A stretch of DNA of 64,000 bases from the NCBI RefSeq assembly GCF_027942865.1, contig NC_134510.1, positions 15,156,743-15,220,742 of the forward strand. Reading direction: 5' to 3'. This document shows positions 51,747-64,000 of the stretch, one piece after another. The DNA comes from Odontesthes bonariensis. Its lineage: Eukaryota > Chordata > Actinopteri > Atheriniformes > Atherinopsidae. The notes below the pieces were generated by a model. It had not been told where the DNA came from. It searched no databases and saw only the letters and a list, made by a program, of their open reading frames with translations. A program made the translations under genes and the position numbers. How positions within the stretch are numbered: the first letter of the stretch is position 1; each line of letters opens with the position of its first letter.

Positions 51747-54700
51747 TCACGCAATGGCTGCCAGGTAGTCTTTCACCTCTGCTGGGGTGAGTCTTTTGAA
51801 GCCAGCCTCATTGCAGATCCCCACCTCGATATTCTCCTCTGTCATCTGACCTTCAAAACTCTCCTGGAACACAAAGACAGTGCAGTGAACATAACTGATA
51901 GCCAATATATGATTCTAAGACAAGTATTGGTCACTAAAAATAATCTACCTTCAATGTCAGGATGGCTGTGTGAATGGCATCTTCTAACTCCAGGTCATTG
52001 TTATACCTGGGAAACGATAAAAGACATAGTTGACATAAATAATATGCTGTACTGTCCCTCATTGCCATATTGAACAGAATAAAAATATTCCAGGATTCAA
52101 ACTAGACCTTATTTACAAAGAACTAACATTATTACTCATGCGTACTTAATTAAAAATGAGCCGTGATTTAAATATATTCTTACTCCATAAGTCAATCATC
52201 AAAGATAACTATAGTAACCATAAAGAGCTCAGCTATCAAGAATGGTAGCTAGATATCTACACGCAGTCATTACACTGAACACAATTCTGATTCAAAATCC
52301 TAAACTTGTACCTTTTCTCAAGGAATGTTTTTCCATTAACGTAGCTCTTTCCCATGGCCGTAGCTTTCCATGCAAAGTATGCACCCTGCCGGTCACAAAC
52401 AAGACAACAAATGTGAAGTCAGCAAGTCTGTCGTGCATCTGACAGAGACGGTTCTAAAAATAACACTTATTTGACTTAACCGTGTAAAGATTGAATTGAA
52501 AGAAGACTGAATTTGTTTCCGTGCAAATGTGAAATTTAGTTACATACAGAAGGGTCGGACTGGAACAAGTAGGGGTGGTCCTCATCCCATCCAGCTATCA
52601 GCAGCGACACGCCAAATGGACGCACTCCACTAGAGGGGGAAAAGAAACCAGATTATAAGACCTGACATAACCTTATACTGCTGTGTATCACATATCAGTA
52701 TCTTGAGCTCTTTAAATAAGCTGGTTTGACTCAAATTTGAAAAAAAGAAAAAAAAAAAAAATCATGAGAAAATCATTGTCGATCATGTGAAACAATTAAT
52801 TAAATAAATTAACAGACTCCTCCATCTTCTGAACATATAGGTAAATGAAATACGAATGTGCATGTTAGTGTGTCTTTGTCTTTACCCACCCAGACTGTGT
52901 GTACTCCTGCATTACAGAAGCCACTCTCTGCACAAGCTGGCCCGTGGGAATTGGCTCCTGATACACCAGGTAGTACTGTTGTGCCAGCTTCCGGGCTCGT
53001 CGCACTAAAACCCTGTCAACAGGACAAAACACATTAATCCACATGTGCGTGAGAAATTCAATAGTCCTTACAACTAAGCAATATTTAGACACTGGATGTT
53101 TCTTATGCAAACCCTCGAAGGATGAAACTCCTTAATATTAAATATTTCTAAATGGAAAAAGCTGAATATTTATCTAAAGAAAAAAAACTAAACTCAAGTA
53201 TGTCAACACAGCAACATGACCTAAAAAATGGTTTACAAAATGAAGAACATTCAGTGTTTTAAGAAGTTATTACATGTAAACCTTCAAGTGTATAAGTCTA
53301 AATTGAATAGACAAGTTCATTTAAGTGAATCCAATTTCTCTTTGCTCCCCAACAGCTTCTTTTGAAGCTGTTCGGTGCCTCCTTGTACACCAAGCCCAGA
53401 GCTGGCAGTTGAGCACGCCTAAAAAGTCAGCAAATGTGTCTCTCTCTTGAACATTTGATGTGCGCGCTCTGTCTGCATTCTCATACTCTCTTTTTTCAAC
53501 CATTTTGGCTGTCAGTCAGTGTTCGATATTACCCAGAAACAAAATAGGCGGCCCTCCAGTTTCCCTTATTGTATTACTTATGTGCTTTTGCCCCCCACCT
53601 CTTCTCACGCAGATTATTTGTCATGGCCAGCAGCTGAAAGTGGTCTTTTGTGGTGTGCTCGTGTGCCATTTTGTTTGTTCAGATGCTGGCAGCACAAGGA
53701 GACCCAGCAGCGGGCCTTTCATCACCACGGTTCCTACATGTCGGTTTGGTGTATAAAAGTCCTTAGACATCACGCTCCTTGCTTTAAGTTAGGGAAAATA
53801 AACCTGTGTACATTTAAATTCGCAAACACTGCCCACCTGTAGTCAGGTCCCATGCCGCTGTAGACCATGCCTATGTGTTTAGTGATGGGCTCCACTTTAT
53901 GGACGCTCTGTTCGTCATACAGAATGGACTTTTGCTTCTTCTCTGTCGCCAGTACAACGCCATTAGAAGCTGAAAAGATATCAGAGTTATCATCCTTGCA
54001 AATTTTAAATAGTGGTACAAGTTTCTGCATCAGCTTTGCCAAATATACCCTTTACACTCTGTGTGCAGGTGACTGCTTAGTTATCAGTAAGTCCGATAGA
54101 GTGCAGTGTAATATTATTCTGGTATGTGGTCAATTCCCTTTCTGTGTACTCTTTGAACTTGCCTGCACAACTTAAAAGTGAGGATGTAGAGAAAATATTT
54201 CAGCATTATATGCAATGTTAATTAGTCTTAAGTTACATTCAAACAATCAATAAGTCTAGAAAGAGCATATACCCTTTGTAGTGTTGTGTTTATTGCCAAA
54301 TGGCCATTTCTCACCAAAGTCATATCATTTAATGACATCACATTCAATAAAACTGTGTTAACCTTATTCAGCAGGTATGCATTAAACCCACATTCATTCT
54401 TTGGTAAAATAAAATCAATTCATTTCCAGGATTCCTCACCTTTGATGCCAACTGAGGGAGCTCCGGCTGCTACAGCTGCCAGCGCATATTCAATCTGGAC
54501 CAGTTTACCAGAGGGGCTGCAGGAGGAAACACAGTATGCTAGATTATTATGAGGAAAGGTGGAGGGAAAATAAGCTACATCGCACAAACAAGTGACAAAG
54601 ACTTTCATTTGAAAAAAAAGAAATTGGAATAGATCTATAACAACGGAAAAAGACGAAACTGAAAGTAAAAACTGAAACAACTGACTCATCTAAGCTAACT

Positions 54701-55095
54701 CAATGCTGGACAGGTCTCTAAAGGGTTAGCATTTCAAAACGCACTCTTCTTTGCCTGTTCAATTACTGTCACGCAATAAAAAAATGTACAGCGTTTGTAA
54801 TAGTAAACATAAAGCACAAGCATCCCGAGTGTTTCGTTTAAAAAGCCGTTAGCCGCTATGCTAACAGGCGACGTTAGCCGATTCATTATTCGGCAATGAC
54901 AGTGCATCAACCATAGCGGCTCCAAAAATGTATCTCCCCATCAAAACGGACGGTGGATCGTACATTTAATCAAAACGTGATTCAAAAACAACCGATGCAC
55001 GTCAAAAATCTGTGTTTATTCTTCCATTTCAAACAGTATTTTAACTAAGTTTACCTAAATGTGGTGAGGGAGAAACTGTAGCCACGTTCCGCCAT
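51747..55095 (-). CDS. psma2: Proteasome 20S subunit alpha 2 (psma2)
   Basis: Eight exons, 234 residues, the same length as human PSMA2: 55055-55095, 54440-54516, 53837-53969, 52890-53012, 52548-52629, 52312-52385, 51949-52006, 51747-51863. The protein opens [25 protein letters not shown], the N-terminal alpha-subunit signature that gates the 20S core. It continues with [28 protein letters not shown] and [14 protein letters not shown] at the end. It has no active-site threonine, as usual for alpha subunits; it forms part of the outer heptameric ring. All junctions are GT-AG. The start codon is embedded in AAGATGGCGG, a YY1-type motif common in housekeeping promoters. Head to head with mrpl32. 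Confidence 0.98.
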
Positions 55096-56369
55096 CTTGA
55101 GCTTCTTCTTCTACGCTGCGAGGACGGAGGAGTTCTAAATACACTTACGAGTGTATAGCGCCTCCTGTAAAGACTAAATGTAAATCCCACGAGCAAAACT
55201 ACATTGGTTAAAAACGTGACATGTAATTTCGTCACATTGTCGATGTTTGCTTGATTAAAGTTTGATTATGTCTCTACAATACGGCAGCCAGAAACAAAAG
55301 AAACAGTACATAGATCCCGTTACGTGGAAAAAGTTATAGACTGCTTTAAAAGTTTGACATTTTTTTCAATCGTGACTTTTTTTTTTGGGATGATTTATGA
55401 GTTATGAAGATTTTAACAATTACACTTTCACTGAAAATGGAAGTTTAACAAGAGGAAACACTCCACGTCGCCAAAAAACGGCAGTGACAAAAACTTACAC
55501 AAAAATAACAGCATCCCCAGTGTCGTAAAATTTACAACAAACCTGTAGTTTGTGCCTGTAATGGGGTTGTGAGCTTTATTCTAACTGATCAAGTATAAAT
55601 GCTAGCCAGTGTTTGAAGGTTATTACAAAATAAAACACTATATACCGTAAGTGCAACTTGATTGATCTATTTTCTAATTAATTTTCTCGAAATTATTTTT
55701 GTTTTAAAATTTGTCTTGGGTCATCTTTTGGTATGTCAGGCAAGATATTATACATTTGGTTTTGAAGTTGTCTTAAAGTAACCACAAATTATTTCGATTA
55801 AATGCTGTTTTAATATAATCCAATGGATTATGTAACTAATAGGTACAACTGCATGTAAAGTATGTTTAAGAGTTGACTACAATTTAAAGTAATTTGATGC
55901 AATGTTACAAAGGTCACACATTGTTTATCTGGATCACTGTGAAGAAAACTGATTTCAATTCAACCCGATTTGTGTCTTTTTGTTGGTTCCCTGCAAACTT
56001 TGATCGATTATCTGACATGTGTCTCGCTGCCAGAACATTTTAGAGCTTTTATCTACTGTTAAAGCTCTGTGTAAACAAACAACATCTTCCGAAAAAATTC
56101 AGCTATTGATATTTGACCAAAAGAGACGACAATTGAGAGGAAATCACAGGACTGAAATTCACAGGAGCATCGAGAAAACGCTTCAGATAGAAGAATGCGA
56201 TTTTGCTATTTTCACCACTAGATGGCGGAAAAATGCAAACTGCCGTCTTCTCTGCCGGAGACGAGAAGAAGAAGAATATTTTGTTGTCGCCGATTTATGA
56301 CGCTGGAAACCTTACTGACCGTGAGCTGTTTGACATGTTCGCAGGGAAAATAGCGTGTTGTAAACAAAA
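55096..56369. promoter_or_regulatory. Divergent psma2-mrpl32 intergenic region
   Basis: 1.27 kb between two start codons facing apart. AGATGGCGG occurs near each end: over the psma2 ATG and at about 56218 on the mrpl32 side. The middle is AT-rich and not a compact CpG island, so two separate core promoters look more likely than one shared core. Short open frames here are not recognisable. Confidence 0.5.
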
Positions 56370-57531
56370 ATGATGAATTTAGCCGCGCTGGTTCACAGCC
56401 TCAGATGTTCTTTGCTACGCATTGAAAGTAGACTTCTTCAGGTAGCTGGACTCGATACACAACTGGGTGAGTTTACGCGAGTTACGCGTCACACTCGCGT
56501 AACAATTGAACTGTTTTTCATTCAATTCAACCCAGTTGAGTCAATAACTTTTGTTTGCAGTTGTATTTTCTTGACTATCATTTCACGTCCACTTCCCATT
56601 TTCAGAGCAGAGTGAAGTCGGTTAGCTTCAGGACTAAATGTCACGTTATGCCCTGTGTGTGTAGCTCCTGCGCTGGCGGTGAATGGCCCCAGCCTCCTGC
56701 CTCAGCTCGACCAGGAGCATCAGCTTGAGGAGCAGGAGAGCCCCGAGCAGTCTGATAGCCTCCCGGACAGCATCCTGTGGATGGCAGCACCCAAGAAAAG
56801 GCGCACCATAGAGGTCAACCGCACCAGGAGGAGAGATGAAAGCAAACTGCTAAAAGTTCAGGTACATTCGGTGTTTCCTTAGTCTTCTCGAGGTGTTGAT
56901 TCAACCACAAAAAGTATTATTTTCTAAAATGATCTTATTTGTAGCTGTATACAAAATAAAGATGGTCACTAGTGTTTTGCCGTGAAGTATTTGACATGCT
57001 TAACTTTGAATGTACACTGCAAATGTGGACAGAAACTTAGAGCAAGATGCAACAAACCAGAAGCTCAGTTGGAGAAATGTGAATAGGAGTAGCACCTTGT
57101 TCATACCATAGTGTGAACAGTTTCATATACTGATACAACACTGATATTGTTTTATAAAATGCTGGTTCCCTGGAATAATGAGACACTGACATTTCTTACA
57201 GTTTTATTGCTGCAGAGACTCATGGCGTAATTAGGAAACGTGCAGTAATTGTTAATCCTGCTGTTTGTCTGTCCCTCAGAACAACATCGAGCCGTGTCTG
57301 GAGTGTGGCCACTTGAAGCAGAAACACGTCCTCTGTGGCTTCTGTTACGCTAAAGTGTGCAAGGAGACTGCTCTCATTCGTCAGCAGATTAATGCAATGG
57401 AAGGCGGCCCGCTGAGGGCCCCGACTGTGGAGACTGTCATCCTGTATGAGGGTGAAAAGCCAAGGGAGCAGGACAAAGACAGGAGGATAGTGGAGAGGGC
57501 CAGGAAGAGGCCTGCCTGGTTCAGCTACTAA
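56370..57531 (+). CDS. mrpl32: Mitochondrial large ribosomal subunit protein L32 (mrpl32)
   Basis: Three exons, 181 residues (human 188): 56370-56466, 56665-56861, 57280-57531. The N-terminal ~70 residues are basic then acidic and fit a mitochondrial presequence; in other species this is removed by the m-AAA protease, controlling ribosome assembly. The mature part starts near [19 protein letters not shown]. Exon 3 carries the zinc-binding [17 protein letters not shown] knuckle (Cys at about 104, 107, 117, 120), then [12 protein letters not shown]-like sequence (here LIRQQI) and KRPAWF at the end. Poly(A) signal ATTAAA follows the stop by 10 nt. Confidence 0.97.
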
Positions 57532-59482
57532 TTCTGAGTTATTAAAGCTGTGTGATACATACACTGAGTTTTATCAAGCTCCGTTGTTCAGTGAATCAAT
57601 TTAATTTGATAATTCATTGAAAGGGTCCTGTGTGTATCATTCTAAGAGAACCGTGCAGCCTTGACAGATATGTAGACGTGCACTACACAGGCCTACATTC
57701 TCACTTATCTCTGTAAACATATTACCGTATCGGATTCGTTTGAGGGTACAGTTAAATATCCACAAAGCCTTCGGAGGTGTTAACATCATGTTTGTTTGGT
57801 TTTTGTGACTGTTTCAAATGATTGTTAATATTAAAACCCGGTCTGTCAGATTTTGTAACAAAAGATGAATTCATAGTCTTTAAATAATTACAATAAATTA
57901 ATTGTATGAAAAAAGTGTGGATTTATTTGGTTTAAATCTTTAGTCCTTTGCTTCAGAGTCCTGTCGTCTCCAGAATTAATATGACAGCAATTGTGCTGAT
58001 TGGGCAACTAATGTTGCAAAAGATGCTCAATATAATGAACAATACTCAATGCCTTCCATACAATATGCTGATTAAACGACAGCCAGAGGCTTCATCAGCT
58101 CCACTGTGCTAAAGACTGCCACAGGAGCTCATTCCTTCCCACAACAATAGCCTTATGGAATGACTTTTAATAAAGACATTATAATTAGAAGCTGTAATTT
58201 TTTTGGCAATTATCAAAAAATACTTAAAATGTTCTTCAGCATTATGTGTTAACATTCATCATTTAATCAATGTAAAGTTAAAAGATGTAATGATGAAAAA
58301 AAAACAAACTCACATGGTTTAATACCGCTTTCAAAATGAATAAAAACTGATTGAAAATGTATCTCAGGCACTCCAACACATCTCACTGGTGACGTGAGCA
58401 CGACTTCGTCTCAGAAAGAGAAGCCACATGGGATTGGATGTCATTGAAGTTGAGACATTCAATACCAAAGTGGCATGACGGACGACTGCACGAATACCAC
58501 GATCGAATGTTGATGTTTGCCAGTGTGTTTTGGGAACGAACACTGATATCATAGCAACATGTAGAAGTCAGGATTGGTCATTGCAGCGCTGACTGTTTTT
58601 GCTGGGATGAGTCCAGCATATCTTCCACTCCCACCTTCTGATTCAGTTTCACTCAGTTTGATAAAACATTCACACATTAAACCCATGACTGACCCTCACA
58701 GGGAACAAGGGGACTCTTTTCCAGTTTTGACATGATTTCAGTCCACTTGCTGATTTGTTTTGGGGTTGATGTGCTGGACTGAGAGCGTCAGTCAGTGATC
58801 TGACTCCCTTCAGCTGTTTCCTTCCTGCAACATGAGGTCCATGTGAGGACACATTTGAGGTGTGGATAGATGGGATTACACTTAGAATCATTTATTTGGA
58901 GCACATTGCTCACTTTATATCTCTGTCATCGCACATATACTCAGAAACGTTAACATGTCCCTAAACCTGTGGGTATACTCAATGTAGAAAACAAAGTTCC
59001 CCGAGGGGAGATGTTGTCTATGTTGTATTTGTCATGATTGTATGGATATAGACTCAATGGCGGAATCGAGCTTCCTCAGTTTAGTTTGCAAGCACATGAA
59101 ACACTGAAATTCTGAAGTTCAGCCCAAGAAGTTGATGAGGTTCGCATTCAGCGCTCAGCTGGCTGAATCCAGTTTGCTCGCATCACGGAAAGACCTAAAG
59201 CTACTTTTCAGATGAAAGCCAACCTGCAGGATGTCTGAGAAGAGAACATTCACTACAATATGACACAGAGGGGTAAAAATAGAAACAAGCCTGGATACTT
59301 AAGACATTGAACAGCGCACACAAACACATATCAGACCCACACACACACGTCTATGATGATTGGATAGCTTGTTGTGTTCTTTTTCCCCTTGAATCTTACA
59401 ATTCCAAGCAGGACCCGTGTGAAGGTGGACATTAGTCTTGGCACAGACAGACAACTGCTGACACTCTTCACACAATCACACC
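57532..59482. other. Spacer between mrpl32 and the unrecognised gene
   Basis: No gene supported. AT-rich with scattered poly(A)-like hexamers. A minus-strand frame at 58364-58552 was examined and not accepted (see rejected items). Confidence 0.45.
57541..57546 (+). terminator. Candidate poly(A) signal of mrpl32
   Basis: ATTAAA begins 10 nt after the stop codon and is followed by a GT-rich tract (GCTGTGTGAT). This would give a very short 3' UTR. A later AATAAA near 57892 is an alternative. Confidence 0.45.
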
Positions 59483-60182
59483 ATGCACTGTGTGAGCAGA
59501 GGAGGCTGCTACCTGCTGAACTCCCATTGTGATCTCGAAGAGGACAATCAGTGGAAGAAGGAGAGCTACCATGCATGCTGGCTGAGCCTGGTCCTTGAAA
59601 CAAGACCTCAGTACAGGTAAATACTGTACAAAGGTAAACACACGACACAGGGATTATGTAAAGGTAAAAATCTGCAAAGTGTAATCTCAGCCTCTGCCAG
59701 GTAGAGGAACACAGCTGTAATATTTCATGTGGAGTGGTTGAAAAAATAAAAGTAATCTAAGATGTTTTACATGATGATGACTGCATGACTCGGCGTTAGT
59801 GGATTACAGAGACTGTGCACCGTGTTGCAGGCTGACACTGTCAGAGACAGACCGTCTTCGCAGAGAGAGTTACAAGCAGCAGCAGGTGGTTCACTTCATG
59901 GTCGAGAGGAGCCCCGGCCAGACCCTGATGCTGGGCAGAGAGGGGGGCAGGATGACAAAGCACCAGCTGCCCTTCATCAACACACGCAGAGCCCCACATC
60001 ATACCACAGTAACCTGCACAATCATGCCTCACATACCGAGGAAGGGGGATACTGGATCAGATAAAGAGGAAGTAACTCCCACAACTCAGGACCTCTGCAA
60101 GCCTGTCAGAGAAAACTTCCGAGCCTTGAGTCTGATGTCCTCTCAGAGGGAAGCCTCTCATCAGACGCAGAGACGGGAGTGA
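59483..60182 (+). CDS. Unrecognised two-exon gene, 161-residue predicted protein
   Basis: Exon 1 59483-59616 ends at a good donor (TACAG|GTAAAT); exon 2 59831-60182 begins after GTTGCAG. Joined in phase 2 they give 161 residues and a stop at 60180-60182, with ATTAAA at 60241-60246. Residues 1-45 include several Cys (MHCVSRGGCYLLNSHCD). The middle is basic and polar (RLTLSETDRLRRESYKQQQ, then HFMVERSPGQTLMLGREGG and KHQLPFINTRRAP). The tail is Thr/Ser/Gln-rich. I do not recognise a family and see no signal peptide or membrane segment after residue 45. An upstream in-frame TGA lies shortly before the ATG, but further 5' exons cannot be excluded. Exon consistency is the only support. Confidence 0.5.
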
Positions 60183-61800
60183 GGCAGGGAGATGGAGGGA
60201 GACCGTAACCTTAGTTCTTGGAATGTGTACACTAGAATGAATTAAATACATTTTTGAAATTGTACCATTTAAAAAAAAAAAAGGAATGACCTCCTGATAT
60301 TAGCCTCAATGGTGTGTTGTATAAACTTATCTCATGAGCTAACTTGACATTCACAGTATCACCCAGAGAAGATAATGCTATGATTTCAACAGTCTAATAA
60401 TGATATTTTGTAAATTAAGTGTTAATATTCGCTAAATGTATGACACACTTTACTATAAAGACATTCTGACATTGATTCTGTAGAAAGCTGATTCTTGTCA
60501 CTCTGTCTTGAAGCTTCTTTTGCCTGCTCTTCTAAATGGCCCAGAGTGCTGATATGTCTTGTTTCCATGTATTTTCAACTCACGACCTCCCCCCCCCCCC
60601 CTTTTCTTTTAACCTTACGCAGTATGAGCTTTCTGTTGTGTTACGTGATCATGTTTCCAGGATGTAGCAGCACCCCCGTGTGGTTAGACTGGAATCTGAG
60701 GGGAAAACAACACAACCTGGAGAATGAGTTGCTACATTTAAAAAAAAGAAAAGAAAGTATTTAAAGGATTGCACTTTTTTTTTTCCATTGAGGTCAAAAC
60801 AAAAAGATGTAAGCACAAACCAATGAAAAGAAGAATTCATACAGATTTCCGTTCATCCTTTAATCATAAGCGAGTTAGTTTAAAATTCTCTCAGCGTTTT
60901 TTTTTCTTAAATAATATTTCTGATGCATTGATATTTTGTACACATGCGCCTTCAATAAAGTCCCAACTCACACATAGTTATGAAGCTCCCAAAAACCTGC
61001 AATTAAAGACCAAAAATATCACATCACTGATGGGGAAAAAAAACACTCAAGACTATTCTAAAGGCTTCACTTTATCACATGATCGCATCGGTTCGTGGTA
61101 GCAGAAGAGGTCATAGATGATGGAAGGTCCCGCTGGTATAATATCAAATATATCCAACTGAAGACCGAAACACAAAAAAAACAAAAAAAAAATACATTTT
61201 CTCAAATATTGGATATTTTACATCTTTTACACTAGTGTAAAAAGATTGATGGATAGTTGTTTTACTTCATTTTCATCCTTTTTTTTTTTTTTTAAAGCAG
61301 TCTCCCGACAAGACATGGTGCGTTTGCAGCAGCTTTATGGGAGCTCTCAATTCATGTCAAGACAAAGGGTTAAAGAAAATAAAAATAATAACCTTAAGTT
61401 TGTACATTATTATCACAAGCATTACAAGAATGCAAGCTGACGTGTTTTTGTTTACATTTTACAAGTTTCTAAAAGGAAAAGAAAAATATTTTTCTATTCT
61501 ATCAGGCATCGGTTATGTATCTCCTGTTGATACCACCTGATGAATTCTAGTGCATTTTAAGTTGCCACGCAGCTAATTTAAAGCTAACAACTCTTACTCG
61601 AGGCCTCTGATGTTGGGTTAAATACTGTGTGTTCATTTCATTTCCGAGATAATAGATAGGAGGATGGCTGAGATGACGTCTGAGGTGTTTGCATAGCATC
61701 CCTATCTAGTGAAGATGATTATACAAAAACAGGCATTTTCCACTCCTGACCCACATAAACTCAAAGTGAAGTGAGGACGCCAGCTAATCTTTGCTCTTTC
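60183..61800. other. Convergent spacer before ccdc127
   Basis: Holds 3' ends of the unrecognised gene and of ccdc127. Contains a C run near 60591-60601 and T/A runs near 60774-60784 and 61279-61293. No coding sequence supported. Confidence 0.45.
60241..60246 (+). terminator. Candidate poly(A) signal of the unrecognised gene
   Basis: ATTAAA about 58 nt past the stop of the 59483-60182 model, followed within 30 nt by a T-rich tract. Its strand and distance support that model modestly. Confidence 0.4.
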
Positions 61801-63326
61801 TCACTTCATGGAAGGCTGGGTTTTCCCTGCTACGATGGCTTCCTCAGCTCTTTTGTGTTTCTGCATGGTGATTTGCAGCTGCCAGTACTTGAGGTACACC
61901 CACATAAGGCTTCCGTTCTTCCTTCTGTCCATGTTTAGGAGGTCTGCACAGTGCGTGTCTCTCTTAAAAATATCCTTCAGGTCAGACTCCAGATCCAGTT
62001 GTGCCACGGCTGGATCCTTAACGACCTTAAGCAGCATGTTCTTCTCCATCTCCAGTCGCTGGTCTCGAGGTTGGATCAGGGAGCAGTAGGCGCTCTGCCG
62101 CTCCACGAGCTGACCCTCCAACTCCTTCAGAGTGGCTGTGGCGCGGTGGTACCAGTTGTTCTCTCTCTCAAGGGCCTCACGCAGTGCAGCACCTGCAGCA
62201 CCGGATTTCATCAACCTTTGCTTCGCTTCATCCAACGCCTCTCGCTCCTTGTAAAGGATAAAGACAGAGTTTTGAGACGAAGCCACAGGTTACACAAGAA
62301 TAGGAATGGAGGCCCAGTTTAAGGTGAGAGTAAGACAAGAAAAAGAGTTGTAAGGAGTATCAGTAGCGGGACAGAAGAGAGAGCGCTGAAAACGTGCATG
62401 GATAAGACCTGCACAGCATTACCTGCTGCAGCCGTTTTCGCTCCTCCATAAGCTGCTGTGTCTGAGATATGAGAGCCTGCTTGTAGCCTTTCACCCGCTG
62501 TCTCTCCTTCTCCAGCTCCAGTTCCAACGTTGCCGCCGCCCGGCTTCTCTCTGTCAGAGTCTCCCGGTAACGTGCCTCCATCTCCCCTTTGATTGTAGAC
62601 ACGTCATTCTCATACTGGGCTTTAACCCCCTGGATCTCCTTCTGAGATTCCCTTGTCCAGATCCAACCTGAATGGATGATGGACAGAAGTGAGGACAATC
62701 TTAAGTGAAGATGGTTGATTACGATTGTGACTGTATAATCTTGAGATAAAAATAAACTACCATTTATAGAAGCAAAATGCTAAATGAGGATCTTCTATTG
62801 CTTGAATTGAAAAAAATAGGATTGATTTGATTAACTGAGCTGATAAAGCCTAATAAGACTTCAATAAATGCATTGTACTGTAGCTGTAATTCAGTAAGTG
62901 TCCCCCATCTTTGGTAACCACTTAATCATGTCAACCCCCACAGTTTCATGTTCTAACGAACAAAGAGACATGACAGGAAATATGTTAAATATATTGTGTA
63001 GTCCATTAAGTATTCGATACAAGCACAGCAAATAGAGCAAAAATTACAGGACAGAGGCAAAAATAGGAACTCATAAACTCAATCTGTTTTTCCGGTGGAG
63101 CATTCTCACGTGTACATTAAGTAAAAAAACGCAAGTGTTCCTCCTCTGTATGACATCTAATCCACAAACTTCAACACATCTCCTTGTGTAACTTACGAAA
63201 TGCAGCCAGTCCTAGCATGGGGACCAGCAGGGCATAGTTCCATTGGTTGCCATCACCAGCCCCCGCCTCCCTACCTCTCGGGTTTGGTTGGATGTTCCAT
63301 CTAGGGGGATCATTCAAGTTGTTCAT
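61801..63326 (-). CDS. ccdc127: Coiled-coil domain-containing protein 127 (ccdc127)
   Basis: Three coding exons, 273 residues (human about 260): 63197-63326, 62423-62667, 61801-62247 (TGA at 61801-61803). The N-terminus MNNLNDPPRWNI and YALLVPMLGLAAFRWIWTR match human CCDC127; the YALLVPMLGLAAF stretch is a possible membrane anchor. Residues 50-170 form a coiled coil (ELELEKERQRVKGYKQAL, REALDEAKQRLM). The C-terminal part contains DTHCADLLNMDRRKNGSLMW and KYWQLQITMQKHKRAE. The function is poorly known. The exon holding the ATG is preceded by an acceptor near 63336, so an untranslated exon lies upstream. Confidence 0.95.
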
Positions 63327-64000
63327 GGATGCTGCTGTAAACACACAAATACATACAGTAGACCAGAGCATTAGAATTGAGGGATTTCTGTATAATTGCT
63401 GTAACACTGTAACGCCTAAAAGTAGCTCAATACATTAACATTGGCTTAGTTAAATATCAGAGTATTGTTTCAATGCAAAATAATTGCACGAGTGTCCACT
63501 ATAACTCAGTGGGGCTGGTAATACTGTCTTGCAAATGAACACAAGTACTAAAGGCTTGTTAGTAATTAGCTTGAAGGCATTTACCAAACCACCGTGGCAG
63601 ACATCAATTGCAAGCCCCTCAGACTATGTTCATGACTCATGATTTGGAAGTTTGGCAGCCCAGCTAAGCACAAAGCAAGCTTCAGCTAACAAATGCTAGC
63701 TAACATTTAGCGTGGCGTCTTGTGCCCTCTACAGTATTTAATATAAACATAACAAGGGGAATCTCAACTGCGCAATGATGAAAACATATCAGTGCAGGTA
63801 TGTTAGATATATACAACTGTGTCTCACCTTGAATGAAATGTCTAGGTCACTTATGCATTTGTTCCTACATACCCCGATTATACAATTATTACGCCTTAGC
63901 AGTCCATATACCGGCACAGGGTTTTTCGTGGGAATCAACTTGTATGATATTCTCTTAACATGTGATAACGCAAGTATTTTTTATTTTGTCGATATTTCAA
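63327..64000 (-). promoter_or_regulatory. ccdc127 5' region with a candidate non-coding first exon
   Basis: A strong minus-strand donor, TTCAAG|GTGAGA at about 63827/63828, could end an untranslated first exon spliced to the acceptor near 63336. A weaker donor lies near 63585. Nothing else is supported here. Confidence 0.35.

Noticed and set aside
58364-58552. Minus-strand frame with STFDRGIRAVV, faintly like a GIY-YIG segment of mobile elements
   Set aside because: The match is a few residues only, with no neighbouring element parts or terminal repeats.
61246-61440. Plus-strand frame after a T run (AVSRQDMVRLQQLYGS)
   Set aside because: Looks briefly coding but has no downstream donor or partner exon and quickly becomes Asn/Lys-rich low complexity.

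Overview
The window is nuclear DNA of a ray-finned fish, most likely a compact percomorph-type genome. Genes are split into many short exons with GT-AG introns, proteins match vertebrate families closely, and the spacers carry CA-type microsatellites, tRNA-like SINEs and a small Harbinger-type DNA transposon. All exon models below were built by hand from splice signals and reading phase. Every multi-exon model closes in frame.

Layout, left to right: the last eight exons of tbc1d31 (+, 221-3144); fam83a (+, 5094-8425); c8orf76 homologue (-, 9529-13338); a lectin gene joining an F-type lectin domain to a C-type lectin domain (-, 14188-17853, untranslated exon near 18022); a long spacer or 3' UTR; zhx1 (-, 22741-29579); atad2 (-, 33092-50383, 30 coding exons); psma2 (-, 51747-55095); mrpl32 (+, 56370-57531); an unrecognised two-exon gene (+, 59483-60182); ccdc127 (-, 61801-63326).

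The order tbc1d31, fam83a, c8orf76, zhx1, atad2 matches human 8q24.13, so the left 50 kb is a conserved synteny block. The lectin gene sits inside it, between c8orf76 and zhx1. psma2 and mrpl32 are head to head, as on human 7p14, but here they follow atad2. The genes are mostly housekeeping (proteasome, mitochondrial ribosome, chromatin ATPase, coiled-coil proteins) and do not form one pathway.

The points most worth a second look are: (1) the lectin gene's signal-peptide exon and following mini-exon lie in a three-copy tandem array of about 470 bp units, all symmetrical phase-1 exons; (2) a 108-bp c8orf76 intron is bounded by a 21-nt direct repeat (20/21 identical) that spans both splice junctions, as expected of an intron born by tandem duplication; (3) zhx1 lacks both N-terminal zinc fingers and has six coding introns, two cutting homeodomains 1 and 5 at the same helix-3 position. 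I found no wholly new system and no retroviral or capsid-bearing element.
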